Source of the DNA: Chryseobacterium sp. R2A-55
GTDB lineage: Bacteria; Bacteroidota; Bacteroidia; Flavobacteriales; Weeksellaceae
Direction of reading: 5' to 3'
NCBI RefSeq assembly: GCF_021401085.1
Contig: NZ_JACBFP010000003.1
Span: 1 to 64,000, forward strand
DNA length: 64,000 bases
In this document: piece after piece, positions 7,133 to 16,808 of the stretch
How positions within the stretch are numbered: position 1 is the stretch's first letter
How the letters are laid out: each line of letters opens with the position of its first letter
Made by a program: the position numbers and the translations under genes
Notes under the pieces: model-generated
Told to the model about the DNA's origin: nothing
Seen by the model: only the letters and a program-made list of their open reading frames with translations
Database searches by the model: none

Positions 7133-9942
7133 TATGCAGCTAAAACTTCATTTAATTCATTAATAATACTATCCATTTCATTACCAAACAATTGGTACAT
7201 CTTTCCTCTGCCGCCTTTGCTGTCAAACGGGTTATAATCTAAATCGTCCAGCTCAATATGGTAAGAACTTACGATGTGGTCCTTGATCATCCGCAGCCAT
7301 TCCATCTGCTCGTTACTAAAGCGGTTGTGCTGTCCGGCATTTTGGGCAAATATCCAGTGCTTAAAATTTTCGTCAATGGTTTTATCAAATGGCTTCAGTT
7401 CTTCATCGATGCCACACACTTTTCTGATCAGAGAAACCAATGCTGTGAGTTCATCTTTCGGGCAATCGCTTTTCACTTCTTCTAACCCCGCATAGGCATT
7501 CCAGATGTTCGCCGGAGCCAACAGCGGTTTTTCCAGTTTCAGTTTGTCCATTACTTCTTTGATCATTTTAAAAGTAATGTTGCGGCGATTGTAAGGCTGG
7601 TCGTAAAAAATACTCAGTGCCTGGATCTCGTCTTTATGGGCTTTCAGGTATTCGCTGAAATCATTGATCAAAGCCTTGGCTTTGTCCACCGATTCGTTGT
7701 CCCATTCTGCTTTGGTTACTTCATCCAGATTGATATGGTCGATAATCTGGTCATGCTGTTTGCGCACATTATCGATATGGTCGTTCAGTTTGCCATTAAA
7801 TGTTAATGAGGCCGTCTTCAGCAACACTTCCTGCGCTTCGGCTCTGGCTTCTTCTTCTTTGGCAGGCGTACGTTCATTCACCGGGATTTTCGCGATAATG
7901 GCTTTTGTTTTATCGGCAATGACATCCGCATCGAAAGCTTCAATCAGTTCGCGGGTCATCTGTTTTAAACTTTTGCCTTTTGCCAGTTCCTGAATTTTCT
8001 CTTTTTCGGGGTCGGTCAGCTGTTTTTCCAGACGGATCAATCGGTTTGCCAAAGAAAGATACACATCTTCTTCCTGCACGCCCATGGTTACGGCCTGCAA
8101 CAAATCTTTTAACGGAATGGTTGGGGCACGTTCCAGCGGACGGCTGTCGGTCTTTTTTGATTTGGTGGCACCTACAGCATCTACAATCACGAAATGGGTT
8201 TTCGCATCGGCAGTTTTGGTCACCAGTTTTAATTTATCGGCGGAAATGGTACGCGTACCACGTCCTTTCATCTGCTCAAAATAATTGATGCTTCTCACAT
8301 CCCGCATAAAGAGCAATACCTCCAAAGGTTTTACATCGGTGCCGGTCGCAATCATATCTACGGTAACCGCAATGCGTGGGTAATAGTCGTTCCTGAAACG
8401 GTTCAGAACCGATTTAGGATCTTCATCAATCTTATAGGTTACCTTTTTACAGAAATCATTGCCTTCATCAAACACTTCTCTGATGATGTTGATGATGTCA
8501 TCGGCGTGGCTGTCGGTTTTGGCAAACACCAACGTCTTAGGCACTTCATATTCCCCGTTTTCATCAAAACGCCTGGGGAAAATGTCCTTTCTCAGCGCTT
8601 CTTTATAAGCCGTCATTATGGTTCTGATTTGGCTGGTGTTGACTACCTTTTTATCCAGATCATTTCTGGCATATTCCGTGTCTTCATCTTCCTGCTGCCA
8701 GCGTTTGGCTCTCGACAGTTTATCTCTTCTGTCCACAAACCAGCCTTTTTCGATCAAACCACCATTTGTGGAAATATCGGTTTCAATTAAATATACATCG
8801 TAAGGAACATTCACCCCATCAATGACTGATTGCTCATAGGTATATTCACTTACTACATTTTGATTAAAGAAACCAAAAGTTCTTTTATCAGGCGTTGCAG
8901 TTAAGCCGACCAGAAAAGCATCGAAATAATCCAACACCTGCTTCCAGAGGTTGTAAATGGAGCGGTGGCATTCGTCGATAATAATAAAATCAAACTGCTC
9001 AATAGGAACTTTTGGATTATAAGCTACCGGAATGGCATCTTTTTTTGCCAGTTGTTTTTCTATCCAGGAAGAGTTTTCATTGGGATTGACCACATCTTCC
9101 TCTTCATCCATTTCTTCGCCCTGCAAAATAGAATACATCCGCTGAATGGTAGAAATACAGACCTGACTTTCGTCGGCAATATAACTCGAAGTCAATCGCT
9201 GCACATTGTACAGCTCGGTAAATTTGCGGTTATCATCCTGTGGTTGATAGGCTCTGAATTCCTGCTCGGCCTGTTCACCTAAGTTTTTGGTATCGACTAA
9301 AAATAAAACACGTTTAGCCTTTGCAAATTTCAATAAGCGGTAAATAAAAGTAGCTGCAGTAAAGGTTTTACCTGCACCCGTTGCCATCTGTATCAGGGCT
9401 TTTGGCCGGTTGCCTTTAAACGATTTTTCTAAATTATTGATTGCAATGATCTGTGCCGGACGCAAATTTGTTTCATCCAATACAGGATAATCTAAAAACC
9501 TTCCTCTTAAACTCTTTTCTCTTTTTGACCATTCCAACAAAGTTTCCGGCTTATGAAAACTGAAAATATTTCTGCCGCGGGGTTTTGGGTCGGTATAATC
9601 GGTAAAGCGGGTAACAACGCCCGTACTTTCATAAATATATTTTAATCCATCCGTGTTTTTGAAAAACTTTAATCCTGCCGAAGCATATTCCTTTGACTGC
9701 TCTTCCACCACGGTAAGCCGATGTCCCTCATCTTCCTTTTTGGCTTCGATTAAACCCAATGGTTTCTGATTTACGAATAACACATAATCTGCAGGACCAA
9801 CACTTGTCTGGTATTCCCGCACCGCAATACCCAATCCCACACTGAAATCAATATTATTCTTTGACTGCACGTGCCAGCCAGCCTGTTGCAGCATCGCATC
9901 GATCTGATCACGGGATTTCTGTTCGGGATTCTGATTCGGCAT
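7132..9942 (-). CDS. hsdR: Type I restriction-modification system, restriction/translocase subunit HsdR
   Basis: This 936-residue protein is full-length for a type I R subunit. It has an N-terminal endonuclease domain with the EAK-type core (PLGLIEAKKED near residue 67) and superfamily 2 helicase motifs: Walker A ATGAGKT (about 189), DECH (about 324), GLTATP (about 348) and, in the second RecA fold, MIATGTDVKP and QMKGRGTRT. A helical C-terminal domain follows. It translocates DNA with ATP and cuts unmethylated DNA far from the HsdS target. It is first in the minus-strand hsdR-hsdS-(RAYT)-hsdM order and overlaps hsdS by one base. No clear promoter is visible upstream. Confidence 0.95.
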   Translation of the reverse strand: MPNQNPEQKSRDQIDAMLQQAGWHVQSKNNIDFSVGLGIAVREYQTSVGPADYVLFVNQKPLGLIEAKKEDEGHRLTVVEEQSKEYASAGLKFFKNTDGLKYIYESTGVVTRFTDYTDPKPRGRNIFSFHKPETLLEWSKREKSLRGRFLDYPVLDETNLRPAQIIAINNLEKSFKGNRPKALIQMATGAGKTFTAATFIYRLLKFAKAKRVLFLVDTKNLGEQAEQEFRAYQPQDDNRKFTELYNVQRLTSSYIADESQVCISTIQRMYSILQGEEMDEEEDVVNPNENSSWIEKQLAKKDAIPVAYNPKVPIEQFDFIIIDECHRSIYNLWKQVLDYFDAFLVGLTATPDKRTFGFFNQNVVSEYTYEQSVIDGVNVPYDVYLIETDISTNGGLIEKGWFVDRRDKLSRAKRWQQEDEDTEYARNDLDKKVVNTSQIRTIMTAYKEALRKDIFPRRFDENGEYEVPKTLVFAKTDSHADDIINIIREVFDEGNDFCKKVTYKIDEDPKSVLNRFRNDYYPRIAVTVDMIATGTDVKPLEVLLFMRDVRSINYFEQMKGRGTRTISADKLKLVTKTADAKTHFVIVDAVGATKSKKTDSRPLERAPTIPLKDLLQAVTMGVQEEDVYLSLANRLIRLEKQLTDPEKEKIQELAKGKSLKQMTRELIEAFDADVIADKTKAIIAKIPVNERTPAKEEEARAEAQEVLLKTASLTFNGKLNDHIDNVRKQHDQIIDHINLDEVTKAEWDNESVDKAKALINDFSEYLKAHKDEIQALSIFYDQPYNRRNITFKMIKEVMDKLKLEKPLLAPANIWNAYAGLEEVKSDCPKDELTALVSLIRKVCGIDEELKPFDKTIDENFKHWIFAQNAGQHNRFSNEQMEWLRMIKDHIVSSYHIELDDLDYNPFDSKGGRGKMYQLFGNEMDSIINELNEVLAA

Positions 9943-10389
9943 AGGCTTCAGTTGATGAGGTAAATATAATTAATGCAGACCAATGAACAAAATGAAGCAG
10001 AGGAAAAAACGATTCTTGCGTCCTCAGTTATGGTTGGTTCTGCTGGCGTGCGCTGTCTTTTTCAAAAATAGCAAATAGGGAGTTTCCAAAAAAATGGAAA
10101 ACCGTACCCCCCCTCCCCCCCTCTCCCACTTCCTTCAGTCGGCCATTCTTCGGGGCGGCTTCGGAAAAAACACCGATATAGCGAACCCCTCCCGAACCCT
10201 TACCGAACTGTTCCCGAACAAAAGGAAAACGGGCGGATCTACTGTGCGGAAAACCGGGTGGTCAAAAAAGGACAAAAACGGACATTTCAGGTCAGAATAA
10301 GTCATCTCCGGTCACGTTTCCGAAAATGCTTGTGTATTGAAAATCAACATATTAAATTTGGCCTGTATAACCATTAAAAATAAGAAATT
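9943..10389. other. Intergenic stretch between hsdR and the DUF6266 gene
   Basis: No supported gene. It contains C-runs near 10104-10130 and three CCGAAC words about 11 bases apart (10190-10220), followed by several GGACA/GGTCA words. A short plus-strand open frame here has biased, low-complexity composition and no recognisable family. The end carries the DUF6266 promoter. Confidence 0.4.
10330..10360 (+). promoter_or_regulatory. Bacteroidetes-type promoter for the DUF6266 gene
   Basis: TTG at 10330-10332 and TAAATTTG at 10353-10360 are separated by 20 bases, matching the flavobacterial TTG / TAnnTTTG arrangement. The ATG lies 30 bases downstream. Confidence 0.6.
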
Positions 10390-11031
10390 ATGGGAGAAAT
10401 CAAGAAAGGAATCCTTGGAGGATTCAGAGGTACAGTAGGTACCGTAGTTGGCAGCACGTACAGAGGTAAAAGCATTATCCGCAGCCGCCCCACCGCAAGC
10501 CATAAACCGCCCACGGAAGAGCAGCTGCTGCAGCGGAAGAAGTTCCGTCTGGTGATTAAATTCCTCAACCCGCTGCAGGGCATTCAGTCTCAGCTGTTCG
10601 GGTCCAGGGCAGGAGTGAAATCCAGAGTCAACCTGGCAGTTTCCTACACGCTGCGCGAAGCGGTAAAGGTGGTAAACGGGGAGCCGGAACTGCTCTTCAA
10701 CAAGGTACTGATTACCAAAGGGGAACTGTCCGGATTTAAAAATCCGCAGGTTACGCTGCAGGCCGGTGGCGTGGTGACCTGCTCCTGGGAAGATAACTCG
10801 GGACAGGCTACTGCCGCAGAGGATGACGTGTTCGGGTCTGCCATTTACTGCCCGGAGCTGAATGAGTTTGTGCTCACGGACGGCATTGCCATGCGGGCAG
10901 AACTCACCGCAGAGCAAGTAGTGCCGGACAGTTTCACCGGTAAACAGGTACAGGTGTATCTGTGGTTCCGGAACGCGGCAGGAAAGATTGCCTGCACTTC
11001 TCTGTACATGGGAGAAATGATGATCCTTTAG
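10390..11031 (+). CDS. DUF6266 family protein
   Basis: This 213-residue protein opens MGEIKKGILGGFRGTVGTVV then GSTYRGKSIIRSRP, the conserved N-terminus of DUF6266, a Bacteroidetes family of unknown function. The rest is predicted beta-rich (SWEDNSGQ, VYLWFRN), with no signal peptide or membrane segment. These genes often lie singly or in small sets in variable regions. Here it has its own promoter and a terminator, so it is a one-gene unit. Function is not known. Confidence 0.85.
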   Translation: MGEIKKGILGGFRGTVGTVVGSTYRGKSIIRSRPTASHKPPTEEQLLQRKKFRLVIKFLNPLQGIQSQLFGSRAGVKSRVNLAVSYTLREAVKVVNGEPELLFNKVLITKGELSGFKNPQVTLQAGGVVTCSWEDNSGQATAAEDDVFGSAIYCPELNEFVLTDGIAMRAELTAEQVVPDSFTGKQVQVYLWFRNAAGKIACTSLYMGEMMIL

Positions 11032-11058
11032 GGGAATCACCTCCCGCTGTTCATCAAA

Positions 11059-11090
11059 AAAGAGACTGCATCCACGGATTCAGTCTCTTT
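11059..11090 (+). terminator. Rho-independent terminator after the DUF6266 gene
   Basis: AAAGAGACTG (11059-11068) pairs with CAGTCTCTTT (11081-11090) around a 12-base loop and is followed by GTCTTTT. Confidence 0.75.
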
Positions 11091-11143
11091 GTCTTTTACA
11101 GGATACCTTTTCCACCGGAAAAGTCATTCCTGCATTGCACATG

Positions 11144-11401
11144 CTACCGCCGTTTTCGAAGTACTTTTTTCAGAAAGGTCTTGGGGTAATAGTATTTACC
11201 GCCCAACACAAAAAAGTGCAACTGGCCGCTTTTTCTGTATCTGTAGAGGGTCTTGTCGCTAATGTTCAGGAGCATCTTGATGTCTGCACTGTCATAAAAT
11301 CCTTTGTCTTCAGACTGCATTTTTTCAGTCATCGCTTTAATGGCGTCTATCAACTTCTGCAGCGCAACACCCTCTCCAAACTGTTCAGCTTCCATAGGCA
11401 A
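11144..11401 (-). CDS. Small helix-turn-helix (excisionase/MerR-like) protein
   Basis: This 85-residue protein has an N-terminal helix (LQKLIDAIKAMTEKM) and a C-terminal helix_turn_helix_17-type domain: DSADIKMLLNISDKTLYRYR then GQLHFFVLGGKYYYPKTFL. Proteins of this form are common in Bacteroidetes accessory DNA, where they act as DNA-binding regulators or recombination directionality factors. No integrase is seen nearby, so its role here is open. It faces the DUF6266 gene. Confidence 0.75.
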   Translation of the reverse strand: MPMEAEQFGEGVALQKLIDAIKAMTEKMQSEDKGFYDSADIKMLLNISDKTLYRYRKSGQLHFFVLGGKYYYPKTFLKKVLRKRR

Positions 11402-12147
11402 TTGCCGGTCTGCCTCCGGTCTTCTGGCATTTTTTGAGCCCGCATCAATACTGCATGCGGGAATTGCAGTGAAGATTTTTGCCGTGCGTGCCCAGAAAAT
11501 GTATGTCCGTTAAAAAAGTTAAAATAGGATCAAGATGCATACTTTTCACTCTTTTTTCCTACATTTGCTTTGCAGGCAGGGTATGCTGCATATCTTCAGG
11601 ATACAGCGTTACCTCTTTCATCCATAGAAGAAGTCCGGAACTTTCTCAGGGTCTCATGGGCTTCTTTTTCCTGTATCTGGTGATGACTCTTTTTTTCAGC
11701 TGACCGATATTTCCGTCCATCGTTTTATTTTTAAAGTCGTTTCACCGGTGCTGAACAACCGGATTAATCTCCGGCCGAGCTGTCGTCAAAAAACGTTTTC
11801 ATGATTTTTGGTCATCAGTTCACTGTCAAAACTACTGAGACCTGCATAACTGTACAATAGTGAAAACACCCCTTTTCAAGTGTCATTTAAAGAAAAAGCC
11901 CCCGCTGCTGCCCGAATCTTCCGTGTAGCAAATGATTTCGGCATGCTTTTAATAGTAAAGTCTGATCTTTAAAAAAACCGATTCGTTGCCGGAACCTTTC
12001 TGCTTTCTGCTTGCTGTGTGCTCCTGATTTTAACCAATATGGCTGAAAAGTATTTTCAAATTCTTATTTTTACCGCACTATTCAGGAAAAAAACATAGAC
12101 CCTTCCTGATGCACAGTAATTTAAGAAATTTTTACACTGCCATTTTT
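11402..12147. other. Long gap upstream of the YaiO-type gene
   Basis: No supported gene. Short open frames here lack recognisable domains or good start signals. A 7-base inverted repeat TCAGGAA (12082-12088) / TTCCTGA (12103-12109) lies about 40 bases before the yaiO-like start and could be an operator or a leader hairpin. I see no clear TTG / TAnnTTTG promoter. Confidence 0.4.
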
Positions 12148-13383
12148 ATGAAACAGCGCCTCAGCATATTCGTTTTTCTTCTGTTTTCCTTTTCCCTGTA
12201 CAGTCAGCAGCATCTGAGCGCTGATGAGCTGTTCCGGAAAGCAAGAACCACCGCCTTTGAAAAGAAAGACTATCCCGCCGCCATTGCGCTGGCACAGCAG
12301 GCACTGGAACAGTCCCCCGATTATACAGATATTTCAGTCTTTCTGGGAAGGCTGTTTACCTGGAGCGGAGATACGGAGGCGGCAAGAAATGTGTTTTCAA
12401 CCCTGGCCGGGAAGAATGTGCAGGACGAAGATTTCTTTTTGGCCTATGCTTCCCTGGAATACTGGAATGACCAAAATTCAAAAGCGGTTGAAATCCTGAA
12501 CAAAGGCCTGGCTTATCATCCGCAATCGGAGCCGCTTCTCCTGCTGAAAGCCAAAGCCCAGACTTCTGACCGGAACTATAAGGGAGCATACCAAACCGTG
12601 GGTGAACTGCTGGCATTGAATCCCAAAAACACAGAAGCAAGGGAGCTGGCCGTAAAAATCAATGATCTGAATGCGAAAAACGCCATCGGCATCACCTACA
12701 GCTTCTCCCATTTCGATAAGCAGTTTTCGGATGACTGGCACATGGTGGGAATCAGTTATAAAAGAGTGACACCGGTAGGATCTGTGATCCTTAAAGGAAA
12801 CTATGCCAATAAATTTGCGGAAAGCGGCACCCAGTTTGAAATCGAAGCGTATCCGAGACTTTCGAAAATGTTTTATCTGTATGTGGGTGCAGGCTATTCG
12901 AATGACGTCGGCATTTTCCCGAAATACAGAACAGGTGCATCCCTCAACGCCAACCTTCCGAAAAGTTTTGAAGCGGAAATCGGTTACCGGCAGCTGTATT
13001 TTACCGACAATATCTGGTTATACACCGCATCTGTAGGGAAGTATTATAAGAACTTCTGGTTCAATCTCCGCACCTATATCACGCCGGATCATCAGAACAT
13101 TTCCCATTCCTATACGGGAACGGTAAGGTACTACCCAAAAGGAGGGCAGGATTATTTTGCTTTTCAGGCGGGAACCGGCATCAGCCCTGAAGAAAACCGG
13201 AGCAACCTGCTGGAAATTGAAACCTTTAAGCTCAAAACCTTCAAACTGGGTGCTGAATACAGTTTTTCGGTACAGAAGACCAACCTGTTTTCAGTATCCG
13301 CCATGTATTTCAATCAGGAATTCCGCCCCAATGTTAAAGGAAACCAGTTTGATATTGGTGTAGGATACACCAAAAAGTTCTAG
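12148..13383 (+). CDS. TPR plus YaiO-family outer-membrane beta-barrel protein
   Basis: I chose the ATG at 12148, 13 codons inside the longest frame, because it begins a standard signal peptide (MKQRLSIFVFLLFSFSLYSQ). The mature N-terminal half (about 20-180) is TPR-like (ALAQQALEQSPDYTD, LGRLFTWSGDTEAARNVF, ALNPKNTEARELA). From about 185 to the end it is an amphipathic beta-barrel of the YaiO type (ITYSFSHFDKQFSDDW, VGAGYSND, GVGYTKKF), ending in Phe as outer-membrane barrels do. TPR-plus-barrel is also the layout of exopolysaccharide exporters such as PgaA and BcsC. It runs convergent to the GT2-sulfatase gene, and the stop codons overlap in the palindrome TTCTAGAA. I infer an export-pore role from context. 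Confidence 0.85.
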   Translation: MKQRLSIFVFLLFSFSLYSQQHLSADELFRKARTTAFEKKDYPAAIALAQQALEQSPDYTDISVFLGRLFTWSGDTEAARNVFSTLAGKNVQDEDFFLAYASLEYWNDQNSKAVEILNKGLAYHPQSEPLLLLKAKAQTSDRNYKGAYQTVGELLALNPKNTEARELAVKINDLNAKNAIGITYSFSHFDKQFSDDWHMVGISYKRVTPVGSVILKGNYANKFAESGTQFEIEAYPRLSKMFYLYVGAGYSNDVGIFPKYRTGASLNANLPKSFEAEIGYRQLYFTDNIWLYTASVGKYYKNFWFNLRTYITPDHQNISHSYTGTVRYYPKGGQDYFAFQAGTGISPEENRSNLLEIETFKLKTFKLGAEYSFSVQKTNLFSVSAMYFNQEFRPNVKGNQFDIGVGYTKKF

Positions 13384-16300
13384 AATTCAGCCGACGTTTT
13401 TTTCATAAAATTCACCATCACCGAATCCGGCATGAGCTGATTGGTGGAATAAAATCTGGCATTGCGGCTTTTGAAATCGTCGAAGTATTTTTTCACCCTG
13501 TTCACAGCTGCAGGATCGTTGACCTCATCCTCTTCCATATTGTTCAGAAGCAGCAGCTGCTGATCTTCCAGATGATAAAACCCGTATTCGAAATCGATGA
13601 GCTGGTTTTTACTTTTCATGATCGGGATTCCGGTAGAAGTGAGATCCGAATCCGATTTCAGTCCTTTTCCTACCCAGGCCACGGTTTTCGGCGTGGTCAG
13701 CTGATAGTTGTTCCGGTAATAGGCAAGTATGGAAGGTGCAACATCGAAATGGCTCACGATCTTTTTAAAATGTCTGGCTTCTTTCAGCAGCGGCGAATAA
13801 ATGAGCAGCGGCACATGGTAGCGGTCGATTTTGGACTGCAGGGTAATTTCGGGCATGCTGTGGTCGCCGGTGATCACGAAAACGGTATTTCCGAAATCAG
13901 GCCGTTTGCGGTACTCCTCGAAAAATCGCTTTAATGCATCGTCGGCATTCAGTACAGCTACGAGCTGTTTTTTATGCTGAGCTGCCCATTTTCTCTGTTC
14001 CTGCGAAAGCTCACCCGACTGCATTTTCTGTGCATATAATTTTTCGTAATAGTCCATATTATTAATTAAGAACGGACTGTGCGTGGACAGGGTAAGGATG
14101 GTGCTGAAATACGGTTTCGCTCCGGGTTTCTGCACCTGAAGCATTTTGGAAAACACAGCCTGGTCTTCATATCCCCAGCTTTCCCCGTTTTTGGCAGGCA
14201 GTTTTTTAAAGGGTGCTTTAAAGGAAGCTTCGTCCACAATATGATCCACCCCGGAGTAGTTCAGAAAATCTTTGGTTCTGTCAAATGACGCGTTTCCGCC
14301 ATAGAAAAACGAGGTTTCAAATCCGTTCTTTTTCAGGATGTTATAGAGGTTGAAATGTTCCGGTGTTTTTTCAATTTCCATAAAGCCGTTCTTTCCGAAA
14401 GGCAGGGAGCCGGTTAAGGTAGGAAGTACAGAAAAAGTTCTTCCCGAAGAACTCAGGTTATTTTCCCAGTAGAGACTTTTCCGGGAGAGCGAATCAAGAA
14501 AAGGCGTGAAGTTTCCGATATATCCTTTCGGGGAACTGTAGGCGTGGCCCATTCCTTCCAGCACCACGAACACCAGATTCGGAACTTTGTCGGAAGCATT
14601 CATATATGGTCCCAAAAAATCAGGGGTATTTTCTTTTCTCCAGAACGGAAAATTGGGATCCAGCATGTCGGCATTCACGGCAAAATGATTGGTACCGCCC
14701 AGTAAACCGGCAATTTCAGGATATTCACTCACCGCATTATCGACGTTTGAATTAAAGAAGTAAGCCCATTTGCTTTTGGCAGCATTGCGGTCAAACTCAT
14801 TGACATTATTCAGCGCCAGCGCATCTGCCGGCACGAAAAAAGCCAGCAGGCCAATGCCCAGGAATACAGCGCCTGCATGCACGGACTTGAACGCGGATCT
14901 GCTAGCGAGCCAAAAAGGGATTACGGCCATGACGATCAGAATTCCGGCCAAGGCAAGATTTACGGTGCTGAGCATTCCGCTGGCCTGCAGGATCTGATTC
15001 ATTTCGTCTCTGTTATAATACAGCAGGTCGGCACCCAAAAGATTTTTAGATTCTGAGAAATAAATGAACAGCAGATACTGACTGATCACCACCGCAGATC
15101 CGGTGATGATGACCAGTGCCTTGGCCCAGTTCTCCTTAACAAAATTCACCAACAGGTAAATGATTCCCAATCCAAACAGAAGTCTCAAAACAAAGAGGAG
15201 GTTCTCAAAGAAAAGATTCCGGGCAATGAGGGCATCATTACTGTCGGAAAAATGATAACGGTACCATGCCCACTCGGCGGAAACGCCCAGCAGGAAAAGA
15301 AACAGAAATACCGAGGCAAAAACGCCCCAGTTCCTGAGCCCTACTTTGAGAATGGCGGCCAGTCTTTCCTTCAGCGGCAGGTCTTTGGCGGTCTGGTTAA
15401 AGCCCTGTCTGGTCATTTCGCCCCAGGCATGGGACTTTTTAAAATAATCGATAAATCCGCTGACTCCGGCACGCACGACGAGGGGGTGAAAATAAAAAGG
15501 TTCTAAAATCGCTGTGGTGATCAGGCTCGTGAAATCTTTTCTTTTGTTGTACACCTGATGACTCACCAGATCGACCAAAATAGCATAGATGGAAAAGAGA
15601 AATCCTGTAGAAATGACCAGTGCAAAGAGGACCAGAAAGAAGGGCCAGCTGATGATTCCCAATAACAGAAACACAATAAAGACAATATAACCAAAAAACT
15701 CCACCAGCGGACCGAGGAACTCAAAAAAGAACCAGTAAGGCAGACTCACCATCCCGAGTTTACCGTATTTGGGATTGAACATGAGTTTCCGGTGTTTCCA
15801 GAGGGTTTCCATGGTGCCGCGCATCCATCTGTTGCGCTGTTTTTTAAGGATTTCTTTGGTTTCCGGGGCTTCGGTCCAGCATAAAGGATCGGGAATCGTC
15901 ACCACCTCATACGCTTCCTTTTTTTCTTCCATGTATTTGCGCATCCTCACGACGAGTTCCATATCCTCACCGACGGTCTTTCGGTCGTAACCGCCACATG
16001 CCAGCACAATTTTCCTGTCGAATACGCCGAAAGCACCCGAGATCAGAATCAGTCCGGAAGCGCGCGACCATGCCATGCGCCCGAGGACAAACGCACGGAT
16101 ATATTCCAGCGCCTGGGTTCTTCCCAAAAGGCTTTTGGGGATGTTCACGTCCACGATTTTACCGTTTTCGATCCTGCAGTTATTGGCGAGTCTGATGACG
16201 CCGCCACAGGCAATTACTTTTTTATCGGTCTGCTCCAGGAAAGGTTTGGCGAGCTTCAGGATAGCATCCTGTTCCAGAATACAGTCCACATCAATACAGA

Positions 16301-16808
16301 CGAGATATTCCCCGGAAGAGATATTCACACCGACATTGAGGGCATCAGCTTTACCGCCGTTTTCCTTGTCCACCACGATCAGTTTTCCGAAAGCCGGATT
16401 TTTACTTTTATAAACCCCTCTGATGGCATTGGTTTCTATCTTCCCCTGAATAAAAAAAGCGGTAGATTCCAGTTCATAAGCTTCAATGAGTTTCTGCATG
16501 GAATCGTCTTTGCTCCCGTCATTCACAATGATAATTTCCAGATTGTGATAATAAAGGGAAAGCAGCGACCTTACATTTTCCACCACGGTCCTTCCTTCAT
16601 TATAGGCGGGTGCAATGAGACTGAATGCCGGTGCATTCGGGTTGGCGGCAATAATGCTGTAATCGGTAAAGGTATTCTGCTTCTTGTACCTGATCACTGC
16701 GCCGAGGGCATAAATCCCGATCCATCCGTAAATGACCACTACGGCGGCACCGTAAATCAAAAACAGCCAGATGATGAGTTCGTAAATAAAATGGGCAAAA
16801 GTCAACAT
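13380..16808 (-). CDS. Fusion of GT2 processive glycosyltransferase and LtaS-like sulfatase/phosphotransferase
   Basis: This 1142-residue protein has N-terminal membrane segments (about 5-40) and a GT2 domain with FSLIAPAYNEG, IIVNDGSKDDS, the DxD in CIDVDC (about 171), GEDMEL (about 279) and QRNRW (about 324). These are the hallmarks of processive synthases such as PgaC, cellulose and hyaluronan synthases. Several membrane helices follow (about 350-415 and 490-670). A periplasmic alkaline-phosphatase-superfamily domain then begins VPNLVFVVLEGMG (about 743), with a probable nucleophile Thr in SSGRTFSVLPT (about 790) and the metal site ITGDHSMPE (about 981), resembling LtaS and phosphoethanolamine/phosphoglycerol transferases. 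I infer that one protein makes a polysaccharide and decorates it, or makes a phosphodiester-bearing polymer. Last gene of a four-gene operon; its ATG overlaps the 3' end of the HEAT-repeat gene. Confidence 0.9.
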   Translation of the reverse strand: MLTFAHFIYELIIWLFLIYGAAVVVIYGWIGIYALGAVIRYKKQNTFTDYSIIAANPNAPAFSLIAPAYNEGRTVVENVRSLLSLYYHNLEIIIVNDGSKDDSMQKLIEAYELESTAFFIQGKIETNAIRGVYKSKNPAFGKLIVVDKENGGKADALNVGVNISSGEYLVCIDVDCILEQDAILKLAKPFLEQTDKKVIACGGVIRLANNCRIENGKIVDVNIPKSLLGRTQALEYIRAFVLGRMAWSRASGLILISGAFGVFDRKIVLACGGYDRKTVGEDMELVVRMRKYMEEKKEAYEVVTIPDPLCWTEAPETKEILKKQRNRWMRGTMETLWKHRKLMFNPKYGKLGMVSLPYWFFFEFLGPLVEFFGYIVFIVFLLLGIISWPFFLVLFALVISTGFLFSIYAILVDLVSHQVYNKRKDFTSLITTAILEPFYFHPLVVRAGVSGFIDYFKKSHAWGEMTRQGFNQTAKDLPLKERLAAILKVGLRNWGVFASVFLFLFLLGVSAEWAWYRYHFSDSNDALIARNLFFENLLFVLRLLFGLGIIYLLVNFVKENWAKALVIITGSAVVISQYLLFIYFSESKNLLGADLLYYNRDEMNQILQASGMLSTVNLALAGILIVMAVIPFWLASRSAFKSVHAGAVFLGIGLLAFFVPADALALNNVNEFDRNAAKSKWAYFFNSNVDNAVSEYPEIAGLLGGTNHFAVNADMLDPNFPFWRKENTPDFLGPYMNASDKVPNLVFVVLEGMGHAYSSPKGYIGNFTPFLDSLSRKSLYWENNLSSSGRTFSVLPTLTGSLPFGKNGFMEIEKTPEHFNLYNILKKNGFETSFFYGGNASFDRTKDFLNYSGVDHIVDEASFKAPFKKLPAKNGESWGYEDQAVFSKMLQVQKPGAKPYFSTILTLSTHSPFLINNMDYYEKLYAQKMQSGELSQEQRKWAAQHKKQLVAVLNADDALKRFFEEYRKRPDFGNTVFVITGDHSMPEITLQSKIDRYHVPLLIYSPLLKEARHFKKIVSHFDVAPSILAYYRNNYQLTTPKTVAWVGKGLKSDSDLTSTGIPIMKSKNQLIDFEYGFYHLEDQQLLLLNNMEEDEVNDPAAVNRVKKYFDDFKSRNARFYSTNQLMPDSVMVNFMKKTSAEF

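Noticed and set aside
10094-10300. A 68-residue plus-strand gene
   Set aside because: Low-complexity composition from C-runs, no family, no ribosome-binding site or promoter at suitable spacing.
10390-11401. Prophage or conjugative element around the DUF6266 and HTH genes
   Set aside because: No integrase, relaxase, capsid or conjugation gene is present in the window; the two genes alone are not enough.
11479-11703. A 74-residue plus-strand membrane protein
   Set aside because: Hydrophobic but with no convincing start, promoter or family resemblance; AT/GC pattern as in the surrounding non-coding DNA.
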